Shown here: positions 7,563 to 16,311 of the stretch, piece after piece | How the letters are laid out: each line of letters begins with the position of its first letter | Position numbering within the stretch: position 1 is the stretch's first letter | IMG/VR virus record: IMGVR_UViG_3300027754_000003 | Coordinates: 1-64,000 of that record | Strand: one strand, 5' to 3' | Source: a virus | DNA length: 64,000 nucleotides | Position numbers and translations under genes: made by a program | The notes under the pieces: model-generated | The model's input: only the letters and a program-made list of their open reading frames with translations | Told to the model about the DNA's origin: nothing | Databases searched by the model: none

Positions 7563-9610
7563 TTTCCTTTTGCCTCCGACCAATTAGTTGCTGCATGACA
7601 GGACACCTTAAGTGTGACTCCCATAATACTCCTATCGTGACCCATTGCAGTAACTAGGGTGGACATTGCAGAGTTTTCGTCTTCTTCTGGGGCAATAGCA
7701 ACAAGTTCGTCATGGACCTGAACCAACATTCTGGCATTAGTACCTACAAAAGCGGTGCTCACATCAATCATGGCCTGCTTGCAGATGTCTGCGGCACTTC
7801 CTTGAATGATGGCGTTGATGGCTTGACGCTGTGCTCGTGATTGTGTGAACGAATCTTTTGACAGAAGTTCTGGCAATCTACGCCTGCGACCAGTCAGTGT
7901 CGTTACATACCCAACTCGTGCGGCTTTGGTAATAGCAACTTGCTTCCAACGTGTCAGTTCTGCAAAACTCTTATAGTAGTTATTCAGAATTTCCATAGCA
8001 TGCTCATCGTCAATACCTGTAGTACGAGCAAGTTTTGCGTAACCACCACCGTATGCGGTAAGAAAGTTTACTCCCTTACCAATCTGCCGTTCTTCTGATG
8101 ACACTTCGCCTACGGGTTTCTTAAATACAGCAGCCGCAGTTGCGGCGTGAATGTCCTCGTTGTTTCTAAAAATGCGAAGCAACTGCTGGTCTTGGCTAAA
8201 CATAGCCATTACTCGGAGTTCAATCTGGTCATAGTCAGCCACAAGCATTGTGTACCCATCTGGTGGAACAAACAAACTACGAATAGTTGAATCTCGTGGG
8301 ATGTTCTGCAGGTTCGGGTTAGACGAAGACAAGCGACCAGTTGCGGCTCGGTGCAAGTTAAAAGACGGATGTAACTTACCGTTGTTCAACTTGGGGATAA
8401 GACCTTCAACATATGTTGACTTCATCTTTTGGATTTCTGCATAGTTCAACAACAACGGAATAAGAGGGTGCTTATCTTTCAATTTACCTAAAGCCTCGTT
8501 ATCCACAGACGGAGCGCCACTATTGGTTTTCTTACTTGGCTTAAGACCAAGCCCACCTGCTCGCTTACCTGTAAACAAGTAAGTCTGCTTATCCTTGTTG
8601 GAATCTGGGTTAAACCCAGCGTAAGAGTTATCAACAATGTCCAACAGACATTCCCGAATCTTATTGTCCAATTCTTTGCGGAGCAGTTTAAGAGAGGCTG
8701 TGTTTACTGTAATGCCTTCATCCTCCATCAACATAAGAACACGAAGCACTTCCATGTCTTGTTTGATAGCAGGCTGAAGTTCTTCATGCATGTTCAGTTT
8801 TGCTCGCAACTTTGAGTAGAGCATCCATGTCCAACGAGCATCTAAGTGAACGTACTTAGCCGCAGAACTAAATGGAACAGTGTTAATGACAGCACCAAGT
8901 TTTCCTTCTTTGGCGTAAGCGTTATGCCCTCCAAAGTTCTGGGCAATCAAGTTAGTCAATGAGAATGATTGAGAGTTCTCATCTTCCAGATGTTGGAGAA
9001 TCATTGTGTCAACATATGGGCCTGGGGGTAACTCGCCGTAATACTTCCTAATAGAGCGAGCGTCAAACTTTACGTTGTGTCCTACCTTTGTAAGTTTGCT
9101 AAAGAAGATAGGGCGAAGTGCTTCAAACACCTCATACTTAGACAATTGCTGTGGTGGCTCTGAGTACACACCAGGAATCACATACTTGGCTTTAGCCATT
9201 GATTCCTTACCACTCACTGTTACCTTGCGATAACCAATTGGTGGAATAGTTGTACCGTCACCACGTTCTTCTGGGACAATAATCTCACCAAAAAGGTGAC
9301 CCATTGGGATAGCCCAAGAGCGACCATAGGTGGCAATACCAATCCAAAAGACCTCATTGCGTAACGGGTCTAATGCCAAATCTTTGAGATAGCGCTGGCG
9401 AATTGCTTCTGTTGAAGAAGCGACAATTGAATCCGCAGGGTTCTTAAGCGTTGCGATGTGGTCTTTACACTCTTTTAAGAAAAGTGTATTGATATCATCA
9501 TGGCGCTCAATTACCCCACGGGACTCAATGTCAAAGGCGAACTCCCCTGCCTCTGTAACTACTTCAACAAGTTCATGCAACTCTTCAACGGTATGAACCG
9601 TTTGTTGCAT
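7559..9610 (-). CDS. polA-like: family A DNA polymerase with 3'-5' exonuclease domain
   Basis: At 683 residues it has a DEDD-type proofreading domain at the N-terminus (Asp27-x-Glu29 in FAFDIES, and GHNVKFDARSI) and a Pol I type polymerase domain. Motif A is VADYDQIELRVMAMFS, the motif B region is RQIGKGVNFLTAYGGG, and motif C is VQVHDELVAI. Unlike bacterial Pol I there is no 5'-3' nuclease domain, as in many phage enzymes. It is the replicative polymerase of this phage, next to SSB, helicases and RecA. ATG start with GGAT-like ribosome site. Confidence 0.95.
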   Translation of the reverse strand: MQQTVHTVEELHELVEVVTEAGEFAFDIESRGVIERHDDINTLFLKECKDHIATLKNPADSIVASSTEAIRQRYLKDLALDPLRNEVFWIGIATYGRSWAIPMGHLFGEIIVPEERGDGTTIPPIGYRKVTVSGKESMAKAKYVIPGVYSEPPQQLSKYEVFEALRPIFFSKLTKVGHNVKFDARSIRKYYGELPPGPYVDTMILQHLEDENSQSFSLTNLIAQNFGGHNAYAKEGKLGAVINTVPFSSAAKYVHLDARWTWMLYSKLRAKLNMHEELQPAIKQDMEVLRVLMLMEDEGITVNTASLKLLRKELDNKIRECLLDIVDNSYAGFNPDSNKDKQTYLFTGKRAGGLGLKPSKKTNSGAPSVDNEALGKLKDKHPLIPLLLNYAEIQKMKSTYVEGLIPKLNNGKLHPSFNLHRAATGRLSSSNPNLQNIPRDSTIRSLFVPPDGYTMLVADYDQIELRVMAMFSQDQQLLRIFRNNEDIHAATAAAVFKKPVGEVSSEERQIGKGVNFLTAYGGGYAKLARTTGIDDEHAMEILNNYYKSFAELTRWKQVAITKAARVGYVTTLTGRRRRLPELLSKDSFTQSRAQRQAINAIIQGSAADICKQAMIDVSTAFVGTNARMLVQVHDELVAIAPEEDENSAMSTLVTAMGHDRSIMGVTLKVSCHAATNWSEAKGK

Positions 9611-9615
9611 GAATC

Positions 9616-10284
9616 CTACTGAGCGTCAAGAATATCTGTTGCTACTTCCAACAGTTCTGTACGAGTAGGAATCTTGATGATGCTTGGGTCGTACGCACTG
9701 TTGACCAACACCTTCATGGTGTCTTCAGTGAATGCTGTAAGTTTCCACTCTTCAAGGTCACGTTCACGAACCATCTGCAAGATAGTTTGCGTCTGTGCTC
9801 CCTTGCCAGTCTTGGATACTGCCCAGTAATTCTTGGACAGAGGTCCCTGACGAGGGTCAAGGTGGAAGTTCTTCAGTTGGTCAATCAAGCGAACGCCAAC
9901 TTCAAATGACTTAACGATTGCTTCTTCTTCATTGTTGAGTACAGCAATGTTGAAAGCAAACTTGGTGCTTGGGCGATTACCTGCATCGCACAGTGGGCAA
10001 CCATTCGGGTCATCGTGCAAACAAACAAATGACTTCTGGCCTTGACGACCATCAATCCAGTGTGTTCGGAACGATGCATACGGCTCGTCTTCCAAGAACT
10101 TGATGACTTGTGTGTCTTCAGTTACCTTGAAGCGCTGTGCGTATGGTGAGGCTGCTTCTTGTACACGGTCTGCTGCACCCCAACCACTTTTAATGGTCTT
10201 GGTTGCAGTAGGCGCACTAACAGCCTCTGTTTTCTTCGGTGTAATTTCTTGCTCTTCGTCTTCGTAATCGTCATAATTTGACAT
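9616..10284 (-). CDS. single-stranded DNA-binding protein, gp32-like with zinc motif
   Basis: The 222-residue protein has a charged, flexible N-terminus (YDDYEDEEQ) and a central domain with Cys88, His90, Cys96 and Cys99 (CLH then CPLC), recalling the zinc site of T4 gp32-type SSBs. KFAFNIAVLN and related strands fit an OB fold. Phage SSBs usually carry an acidic C-tail; here the most acidic part is N-terminal, which is a difference. Its place directly upstream of the polymerase supports the call. Homology was judged by eye. Confidence 0.7.
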   Translation of the reverse strand: MSNYDDYEDEEQEITPKKTEAVSAPTATKTIKSGWGAADRVQEAASPYAQRFKVTEDTQVIKFLEDEPYASFRTHWIDGRQGQKSFVCLHDDPNGCPLCDAGNRPSTKFAFNIAVLNNEEEAIVKSFEVGVRLIDQLKNFHLDPRQGPLSKNYWAVSKTGKGAQTQTILQMVRERDLEEWKLTAFTEDTMKVLVNSAYDPSIIKIPTRTELLEVATDILDAQ

Positions 10285-10300
10285 GATGTACCTTGCTCTT

Positions 10301-10747
10301 TCAGTGTTGATTTGACCATTGTTCTTTTATGTGTTTTTTAAAGCCTACCCAATCTGCACCTTTTCCTCGTGGATTATTGAGTCCAAAGTGTTCAACTGAG
10401 TAGAGTAACAACTCTACCTGCTTTTTGCTATATAACCTACGCCCCTTCAAAGATTTTCCAGGAATTTGTTCTCCGTCTGGGGTAGCGGTTCTGAACGAAG
10501 GAGTAGGTATAAACCCACGTTCTTCCCACCTCCTGATGGTTCCTGGCTTCCTATCTAGGGCTTTAGCCACCTCACCTACGGTGTAGAAGGCTGTCTTCTC
10601 CCCACGAACCGTGTAATAGGTTGCGTGGAGAAAAACAAATGGGTCATCGTTAACTACTGGTTTACTACCTGACCTATTTTTAGGCGGCTTTTTACCAGGA
10701 TAGTTAGGTAACTCCCCAAGGAAACTGTCTATGCCTTTAATGCCCAA
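10301..10747 (-). CDS. MerR/excisionase-like helix-turn-helix protein (TTG start)
   Basis: Residues about 53-112 read as a MerR-type DNA-binding domain: FYTVGEVAKALDRKPGTIRR, then WEERGFIPTPSFRT and GRRLYSKKQVELLL. The N-terminal part contains basic PGKKPPKNRSG. There is no ATG in frame; TTG is preceded by GAGAAAGAG. The gene overlaps the upstream coding region by 19 bases. It probably regulates early genes or acts at a DNA site; it is not accompanied by an integrase, so an excisionase role is unlikely. Confidence 0.65.
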   Translation of the reverse strand: MGIKGIDSFLGELPNYPGKKPPKNRSGSKPVVNDDPFVFLHATYYTVRGEKTAFYTVGEVAKALDRKPGTIRRWEERGFIPTPSFRTATPDGEQIPGKSLKGRRLYSKKQVELLLYSVEHFGLNNPRGKGADWVGFKKHIKEQWSNQH

Positions 10748-11148
10748 GTCTCTTTCTCAACATAAAAGGTTTTGACTTTCTCTTGAATTGCTTCGTCATT
10801 CCAAGCAAGGCCAAGTAACTTGTCTTCACTAAGAACTTCAACAACTTCTCTCACTGTGTCCCAGTGACCATTCTCTTTAGCCCATGCTTCAGCAGCACTG
10901 GTGTTGAATGATTTAGAAATACGGCGCTCACGCTTGAGTTCCAAGTCACCAAGGTCAATCCAGATGTTTCCTTTTTCATCTGGCTTACCGTGAGCAACCA
11001 ACATCTCTGTAAGTTCTGCTTTAAGAGCATCTGTTCTCTTTTGTGTTTGGTCAAGCATTGACTTGTGGTTTTTATAATCTTCAACCACTCGCCTTGTATG
11101 TGCTTCATTAAAGTCTGATGCTGGTGTTTCTCTTACAATCTTTGACAT
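10729..11148 (-). CDS. hypothetical coiled-coil protein, 139 aa
   Basis: An N-terminal helix-rich half (about residues 15-50) with heptad-like Leu/Ala spacing is followed by a mixed region containing GNIWIDLGDLELKRERRISKSF. No catalytic motif is seen. Phages often encode a protein of this look near replication helicases, but I do not recognise a family. Starts one base after the helicase gene's TAA region and overlaps the HTH gene. Confidence 0.6.
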   Translation of the reverse strand: MSKIVRETPASDFNEAHTRRVVEDYKNHKSMLDQTQKRTDALKAELTEMLVAHGKPDEKGNIWIDLGDLELKRERRISKSFNTSAAEAWAKENGHWDTVREVVEVLSEDKLLGLAWNDEAIQEKVKTFYVEKETWALKA

Positions 11149-11149
11149 G

Positions 11150-12694
11150 TTATACCTCGCTGTTAGTTAAGAACGAAGACAGAGCGCCTAAGTTCAATTG
11201 AAAGTTTCCCTTACTATCGTAACCACCGTCAACAAAGGCTTTATTGATATTTCTTTTTTCTTGCAACATTTCGTACTGTCGCTCCTCAATACTGCCCTTC
11301 ATAACGAATGACACGATATTAACGTGAGGAAACTCAGATGACAACCTAATAATTCGTGCTTCTCTCTGGTCTAGTTTTCCAGCGCTCCAAGGAAGGTCAT
11401 ACGAAATAAGGTAATTGGCAATTGGTAAGTCCACGCCATACCCACCAGCATCTGACGAAAGGAACAACCTGGTGTTTGGGTCTGTAGAAAACTGTTGCTT
11501 GGCTTTGTCTCTAGAGATGGTGTCCATACCGCCCATAAACAAAACGCTCTTAGTAGTGGCCTTTGTTGCTTCTTGGATAAGTCTCAAATTATTCTTAAAG
11601 AAAGAGAACAGTACAACTTTATTCTTAGGGTCTTCATTCAAAACATCTTCAATATACTGAAGTACCGCATCTAATTTGGGTGTGTTGAACTTGTCTGGAA
11701 TCATTCCACGAGAAACAATGTCTGCTGAGTACCGACTACCTTCAGCAGTCTTATCATCTAAGAACAGTTGTGAAGAAATCTTTACTAACTGTGGGTTGTC
11801 ACAGAACATGCGAAGAGTTGTGAGTTTGGACATGATGTCACCTTGTGCTTCTCCTGCACCACCATTACCGTAATAGTTAGCCCACAAGTCAAAACTGCGA
11901 CCATGTTGTGTAACTGCTTTCTGAATTGATTGTAGTAACTCTTCAGCAATCATCTTGTACGTTGATGCACCTGCTGAGTCAAAAGGAACAGGTATGAAGT
12001 GATTAATTACTTGAGGAAGTTGGTCCTGGATATCTTCACGAGTTTTACGAACCATTACCTCCTGCATACTCTCATGGAGTGCTTTAAGGTTTCGGTATCT
12101 ACTTGGCTTGCCAAAATGGTCACGGACAATAAAGGTTCGGTCAAACACCTCATACTTACCTAATACTGCTGGGTCAACAAACTCCATGATTGAAAACAAT
12201 TCTTCTGGTCTGTTCTCAATAGGTTGACCAGTGAGTGCAAATCTGTAATGGTACTTTTTACCTAGGCGTTTAATTAACCTAGACCGTTTGGTCCGTGGTG
12301 TTTTAATCATGGTTGCTTCATCAACCACAATGGCATCAAACTTATGTTTTTCAAAATCTGCAAGGTCGTTAGCCAACGATTCGGGATTCACAATGACGTA
12401 TTGAGAACTTAATGCCGTGCGCCATAACTTCTTACGAGCCGCAACAGTCCCATCAATAACAATAGAAGATGAGTCAGTAAACTTTTTAATTTCACGGTCC
12501 CATTGATACTTGAGAGAAGACGGAACAACAACAAGAACTTTGGTCACTTCTTTAGATTCCAGCAGTATCTCTATTGCTGAAATAGTGGTTACTGTTTTAC
12601 CAGCACCCATTACAAGTGCAAGAAGCATCTGACCACGGTCAACCATCAAATCGGTTGCCTCTTCCTGAAACGGATATAACTTACCCTTAAACAC
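11150..12694 (-). CDS. SNF2-type superfamily 2 helicase/ATPase (GTG start)
   Basis: The 514-residue protein has the SF2 helicase motifs in order: Q-like FQEEATDLM, Walker A GAGKT (30-34), motif Ia VLVVVPSSLKYQWDREI, DEAT box (125-128), ALTGQPIENRPEEL (motif III region), and C-terminal VVLFSFFKNNL, LFLSSDAGGYGVDL and QREARIIR (motifs IV-VI). This is the SNF2/RapA-like layout, probably a double-stranded DNA translocase that remodels protein-DNA complexes during replication or recombination. GTG start overlaps the primase stop by eight bases. Confidence 0.88.
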   Translation of the reverse strand: MFKGKLYPFQEEATDLMVDRGQMLLALVMGAGKTVTTISAIEILLESKEVTKVLVVVPSSLKYQWDREIKKFTDSSSIVIDGTVAARKKLWRTALSSQYVIVNPESLANDLADFEKHKFDAIVVDEATMIKTPRTKRSRLIKRLGKKYHYRFALTGQPIENRPEELFSIMEFVDPAVLGKYEVFDRTFIVRDHFGKPSRYRNLKALHESMQEVMVRKTREDIQDQLPQVINHFIPVPFDSAGASTYKMIAEELLQSIQKAVTQHGRSFDLWANYYGNGGAGEAQGDIMSKLTTLRMFCDNPQLVKISSQLFLDDKTAEGSRYSADIVSRGMIPDKFNTPKLDAVLQYIEDVLNEDPKNKVVLFSFFKNNLRLIQEATKATTKSVLFMGGMDTISRDKAKQQFSTDPNTRLFLSSDAGGYGVDLPIANYLISYDLPWSAGKLDQREARIIRLSSEFPHVNIVSFVMKGSIEERQYEMLQEKRNINKAFVDGGYDSKGNFQLNLGALSSFLTNSEV

Positions 12695-13619
12695 TTAACC
12701 ACCAGGGGAATACTGAGGAGTTTTTAAGTGCTGTAATAATTTCGTCTTGAGTCATGTCACCGATGTCTTTTGCGTTCGTGTGTGCGTAGTGGATATATTT
12801 TATACCATTCCTGAAGGCTGGGAGTTGCTCTTTAAGCCTTTTTGCAGACTCAATACCTGCATCATCATTATCCATAGCAATGATAAGGCTGTCTACGTGG
12901 TCAGAAAGAATTCTAATCTGCTCCTTACTTACCGCAGCCCCAAAGGTAGCCAGACCACGAACACCATTAGCAACGGTGTCAATACGGGCAACATCTAAAG
13001 GTGACTCAACAAGAACTGCAATCTTTTTATCCAACTTGTCAATACCAAACAATGTTGTAGATTTCTTAACCCCAATTGGGTAGTTGCGAACCTTTGATGG
13101 TTCTTTCTCTTGCCAGCCAAGCAACTCACCCATCGGTGAAACCATTGGCAAAATCCAAGCCTGTTTTTTATCGTCATACCTGATGCCGTACTTTCGTGCT
13201 GACTCTCGGTCAATTCCACGAGTCCACAACACACGGTCAGACGGGGCGGAGAAGGAACTAAAAACCTTCCAATCAACTACTGGCTTTAATACCTCAACTG
13301 GTTCGGTTGTAAGTCTTTCTAAACCAGTCTCAATAAGAAAGGTATGTACTGCAATAATACTGTCAGGTTCTCCTGTCAACTCTGAAACAAGAGTGGACAA
13401 CGTACCTTTAGCACCGCACGAATAACAAATCCATAAGCCGCTACGTGCGTTCATAGACCATGACGGAGAATTATCTGCTTTGCCTGTGTGCTTCTCATGC
13501 ACAGGGCAACATGCAGAAATCTCCTTTTCACCTACACGCTTTACCTTGACACCCAAACGGGACAAGACATCAGCAATGTCAGTAATACCAGTTGTCCCTG
13601 TCGCTGTCATCATCATCAT
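12687..13619 (-). CDS. dnaG-like: DnaG-like primase with CHC2 zinc finger and TOPRIM domain
   Basis: The 310-residue product starts with a CHC2 zinc-binding domain: Cys38-Pro-Val-His41 and Cys65-x-x-Cys68 in LWICYSCGAKGT. A TOPRIM domain follows, with Glu in AVLVESPLDVARI and the acidic pair in IIAMDNDDAGIES. It makes RNA primers and is shorter than bacterial DnaG because the helicase-binding C-domain is missing. The start is one of four consecutive ATG codons, so the exact N-terminus is uncertain by up to three residues. It overlaps the helicase gene by 41 bases. Confidence 0.9.
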   Translation of the reverse strand: MMMMTATGTTGITDIADVLSRLGVKVKRVGEKEISACCPVHEKHTGKADNSPSWSMNARSGLWICYSCGAKGTLSTLVSELTGEPDSIIAVHTFLIETGLERLTTEPVEVLKPVVDWKVFSSFSAPSDRVLWTRGIDRESARKYGIRYDDKKQAWILPMVSPMGELLGWQEKEPSKVRNYPIGVKKSTTLFGIDKLDKKIAVLVESPLDVARIDTVANGVRGLATFGAAVSKEQIRILSDHVDSLIIAMDNDDAGIESAKRLKEQLPAFRNGIKYIHYAHTNAKDIGDMTQDEIITALKNSSVFPWWLSV

Positions 13620-14841
13620 CTTCTCCTACTTCTGTAAAGTCCATGTTGTTCCAGTCCCAGTTAATTCTGATTTCACCAGATGGGGCCGAACGTGCAATAA
13701 CTACACGAATGATTCCTTGGTTCTCAATGTCTGGGTCAGACTCAACTGCAAGCACAAGGTCTGAGTCTTGGGCAAACGATGAGGTATAACCAATTGAGTC
13801 CACAGTAACTCGCCGTGACTTCTTGTTCCCTAACTTCCACGATAGTACCTGTGTAGTACCAACAACTGGAATGTCAGCATTCTGAGCAAGCCGTTTTAGC
13901 GAGCGAGTGATGTTAGTCAAGGCTTGCGGTGAACCCTTTGGTTCTCCTTGCTCATCATCCATTAGGTACACACCGTCAACAAACAAGATGTCTGGTTTGT
14001 ACTCTTGAACTTTTGCCGCTAGTGAACTAACCGTGGTGAGCGATGAGGTGTCTTCAGTTATAATAAATGGGTGCATGTTCTTGCGTAGGCGCAAAGATTC
14101 ACGAACCTTCTCAAACTCCTGGTCAGATAATGATGCACGAAGAATGTTGCTGTACGGAACCTTGGCAACGATTGCGTCATATCGTGCGGCTTGTTCCTCT
14201 GCGGACATTTCAAATGAAACAAAGAGTGGGCGCTTGCCATGAATGTGAGCAGCGTTAGCCATCATCAAGGTCATCAATGACTTACCCTTCTTTGCTTCAC
14301 CAACGAATGTAATCAACTGTTGAGGGCGAAGACCTGAAGTAATCCTGTCAAGGCCGTTGATACCAGTAGGAATGCCACGCAATGCGTTTGGCATCTTTCG
14401 TAGTTCGTCATACTTTGCTATTCGTGCTTCCCAAGTTTCAATAAGGTTTACATCTCGTAAGCGAGCAACGTCTGCTCCAGCCTTTTGAACGCCAGCAGCA
14501 AGCAACTTAAATGCTTCGCCAGTGTCACCAGCGTTGAGCGCAGGCATTGCTGCTGACATTGCTTCAACAAGGTTGCGTTGCCTGTAAGCACCAAACACTT
14601 CGTCAACCAAAGCGCTGAATGGTTCTGTTGAAGCATTGATGATTTTTACATCACCAAACTCCATGTTGATGGCTCGTTCGCTAGGTACTGAACCATGTGT
14701 GCGCCAGTAGGTGATTAACCACGACCAGATTTGCCCCCACTCTTTAGTGAAGTGGTCAGCCTTTACGCCATGCTTAAGTGGGTAAGAAACATCTTGCTCA
14801 CCGATTACTTTACTAACTAAGAGTTGTTCTGCACTAGCCAT
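13579..14841 (-). CDS. dnaB-like: DnaB-like replicative DNA helicase
   Basis: The 420-residue RecA-fold hexameric helicase has a helical N-terminal domain (about 1-125), then LRGIPTGINGLDRITSGL, Walker A GEAKKGKS (181-188) and Walker B in DILFVDGVYLMDDE. The C-terminus is a run of Asp residues ending DRDNWYY, a likely protein-interaction tail. It unwinds the replication fork with the primase, whose gene overlaps it. A DnaC-like loader is encoded two genes upstream. Confidence 0.9.
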   Translation of the reverse strand: MASAEQLLVSKVIGEQDVSYPLKHGVKADHFTKEWGQIWSWLITYWRTHGSVPSERAINMEFGDVKIINASTEPFSALVDEVFGAYRQRNLVEAMSAAMPALNAGDTGEAFKLLAAGVQKAGADVARLRDVNLIETWEARIAKYDELRKMPNALRGIPTGINGLDRITSGLRPQQLITFVGEAKKGKSLMTLMMANAAHIHGKRPLFVSFEMSAEEQAARYDAIVAKVPYSNILRASLSDQEFEKVRESLRLRKNMHPFIITEDTSSLTTVSSLAAKVQEYKPDILFVDGVYLMDDEQGEPKGSPQALTNITRSLKRLAQNADIPVVGTTQVLSWKLGNKKSRRVTVDSIGYTSSFAQDSDLVLAVESDPDIENQGIIRVVIARSAPSGEIRINWDWNNMDFTEVGEDDDDDSDRDNWYY

Positions 14842-15280
14842 TGTTAGACCACGCAGTCTTTGATGAGACTACGGTTGCTCTAAGCCCAAGCAGTTTGTAA
14901 TGTTCATACTCGGCAACATAAATCTGGTTAATACCACGATTGATGCTGAGGTCATAAGCAAGTTCTTTGATGTCTTGGTATGCAACCACGTTTGTTGAAA
15001 TCCCCTTCTTGATTAACCACCTCTCAATCGCATCAGCGACTTGAGGTGGAAGCAGTGTATAAACCTCTGTACCTATTCCCAACCTGTTTACTGAATCACT
15101 CAACGATTTTATTGGAAGAGTGTTTGGTTGCCATAAACGTAGGTACGAGTCCCATTTCTCATTGCGTAAGTAAAACGATGCCTTAACTTTTGCAATGCCT
15201 TCTGGTGGCGATGCAAGCACACCCTCAAACATAGTTGCCTGAGAACGAGCAGTAAAGGAAGACAGGTCGTTACCTTGCAT
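14834..15280 (-). CDS. hypothetical protein between helicase loader and helicase, 148 aa
   Basis: I place the start at the ATG at 15280: AGGA lies nine bases upstream and the overlap with the loader gene is then 11 bases; a longer reading from 15361 would overlap by 92 bases. The product is mixed alpha/beta with no visible motif. The C-terminal part (about 95-148) reads like a small Rossmann-like region. Position between loader and helicase suggests a primosome role, by inference only. Confidence 0.6.
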   Translation of the reverse strand: MQGNDLSSFTARSQATMFEGVLASPPEGIAKVKASFYLRNEKWDSYLRLWQPNTLPIKSLSDSVNRLGIGTEVYTLLPPQVADAIERWLIKKGISTNVVAYQDIKELAYDLSINRGINQIYVAEYEHYKLLGLRATVVSSKTAWSNNG

Positions 15281-15911
15281 GTTGGCTAGTCCTGTAATCC
15301 TTTCCTTCAAACGGAATTTGTAAAGTTGAATCTTGAAGAATTGAAGACAACCTTGGTCCATACACTTTTGCTAAAGATGCAATCGTGTATTCGGAAGTAA
15401 CGATAGTAATCAACTTCTGCTCGTAGCGACTATTCAACAATGATACAAGAGCGCTCTTAGTAAAGTCCGTTTTCTTTTCACCACCAAGACCGTCAAGCAC
15501 CAAAATGTCATATACCGAGTTGAGATACTTAAGCATGTACTCATCGCCATACTCTTCTGGCAACTCTCCATCGTTACGAATCTCATCGTAAGATGCTTCA
15601 ACAAACTTTTCAGTAGTAATAAAAAAACCACCAACTTGTTTAGTTGCTAACAACTCTGTCAGCATGGCAGAAGCAAGGTGAGTTTTTCCTGTTCCAGTTG
15701 TTCCGCACAGATACAAACCTTCTCCGTTTGTGCGGTTCTCATCAAAGTTCCCCATCCATCCCCGAATGGCTTTGGTTACACCCCAACTACCAACTTCTTC
15801 GTTGTAGTTCTCCAAAGTCTTATCTGCAAACCTACGAGGAATGTGTGCGTTTGATACACGCTCTTTTGGTTGACGGTTGCGCCAGTAGCGAGGACCATGC
15901 CAGTCAGTCAT
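15270..15911 (-). CDS. dnaC-like: DnaC/IstB-like AAA+ helicase loader
   Basis: Starting at the ATG at 15911 (eight-base overlap with the gene before it) the product is 213 residues. The Walker A motif GTTGTGKT is at about 70-77, preceded by EGLYLCG, Walker B is YDILVLDGLGGEK, and a sensor-like TIVTSEY strand follows. This is the DnaC/DnaI/IstB layout. It would load the DnaB-like helicase onto DNA opened by the initiator encoded just upstream, in the order lambda uses for O, P and helicase. A TTG nine codons upstream is an alternative start. Confidence 0.85.
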   Translation of the reverse strand: MTDWHGPRYWRNRQPKERVSNAHIPRRFADKTLENYNEEVGSWGVTKAIRGWMGNFDENRTNGEGLYLCGTTGTGKTHLASAMLTELLATKQVGGFFITTEKFVEASYDEIRNDGELPEEYGDEYMLKYLNSVYDILVLDGLGGEKKTDFTKSALVSLLNSRYEQKLITIVTSEYTIASLAKVYGPRLSSILQDSTLQIPFEGKDYRTSQHAR

Positions 15912-16311
15912 TAAGGTACTTCTCCAATCGTGGGTCAAAGTTCATCTGGTCTTGTGCGGTCTGTACTGTACCGCTACGAACACGTGCGAACAACCCACCT
16001 CTTCTAGCAGCGAATGCTTGCCAAGGAGTTTCTTGTTCTTTCAACGGTATGCGCTTAATGTCATCAGCAAACAAATCAATCATCTGGTAAATCTCTTCAT
16101 GTGTTACCGAATTAGATAACATCTCTTTAAATATCTTCATCATGGCTGGTCCGTTAACGGGGGCGTTTAAAGTCATAGACGTTCCAGTAGTGCGGTCTTG
16201 TAAATACATAACTAACTTTTTGAGGCTTGGACCTTGTTGTGGTTCAACCTTCGGCTTATCTTCATCAGCGCCGATTACTTTGACATCCCAGTCATCGTTC
16301 TTCTTTTTCAC
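15904..16311 (-). CDS. hypothetical replication-cluster protein, 135 aa (GTG start)
   Basis: GTG at 16311 overlaps the TGA of the initiator gene (GTGA), so translation is coupled. The product has a Lys/Asp-rich start, a central strand-rich part (LVMYLQDRTTGTSMTLNAP) and a helical acidic region with an Arg-rich end (AARRGGLFARVR). No family is recognised. Its place between initiator and loader suggests a primosome accessory. Confidence 0.6.
   Translation of the reverse strand: MKKKNDDWDVKVIGADEDKPKVEPQQGPSLKKLVMYLQDRTTGTSMTLNAPVNGPAMMKIFKEMLSNSVTHEEIYQMIDLFADDIKRIPLKEQETPWQAFAARRGGLFARVRSGTVQTAQDQMNFDPRLEKYLND

Noticed and set aside
10301-10747. HTH protein as an excisionase of a temperate phage
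   Set aside because: No integrase, attachment site or lysogeny repressor was found in this window.
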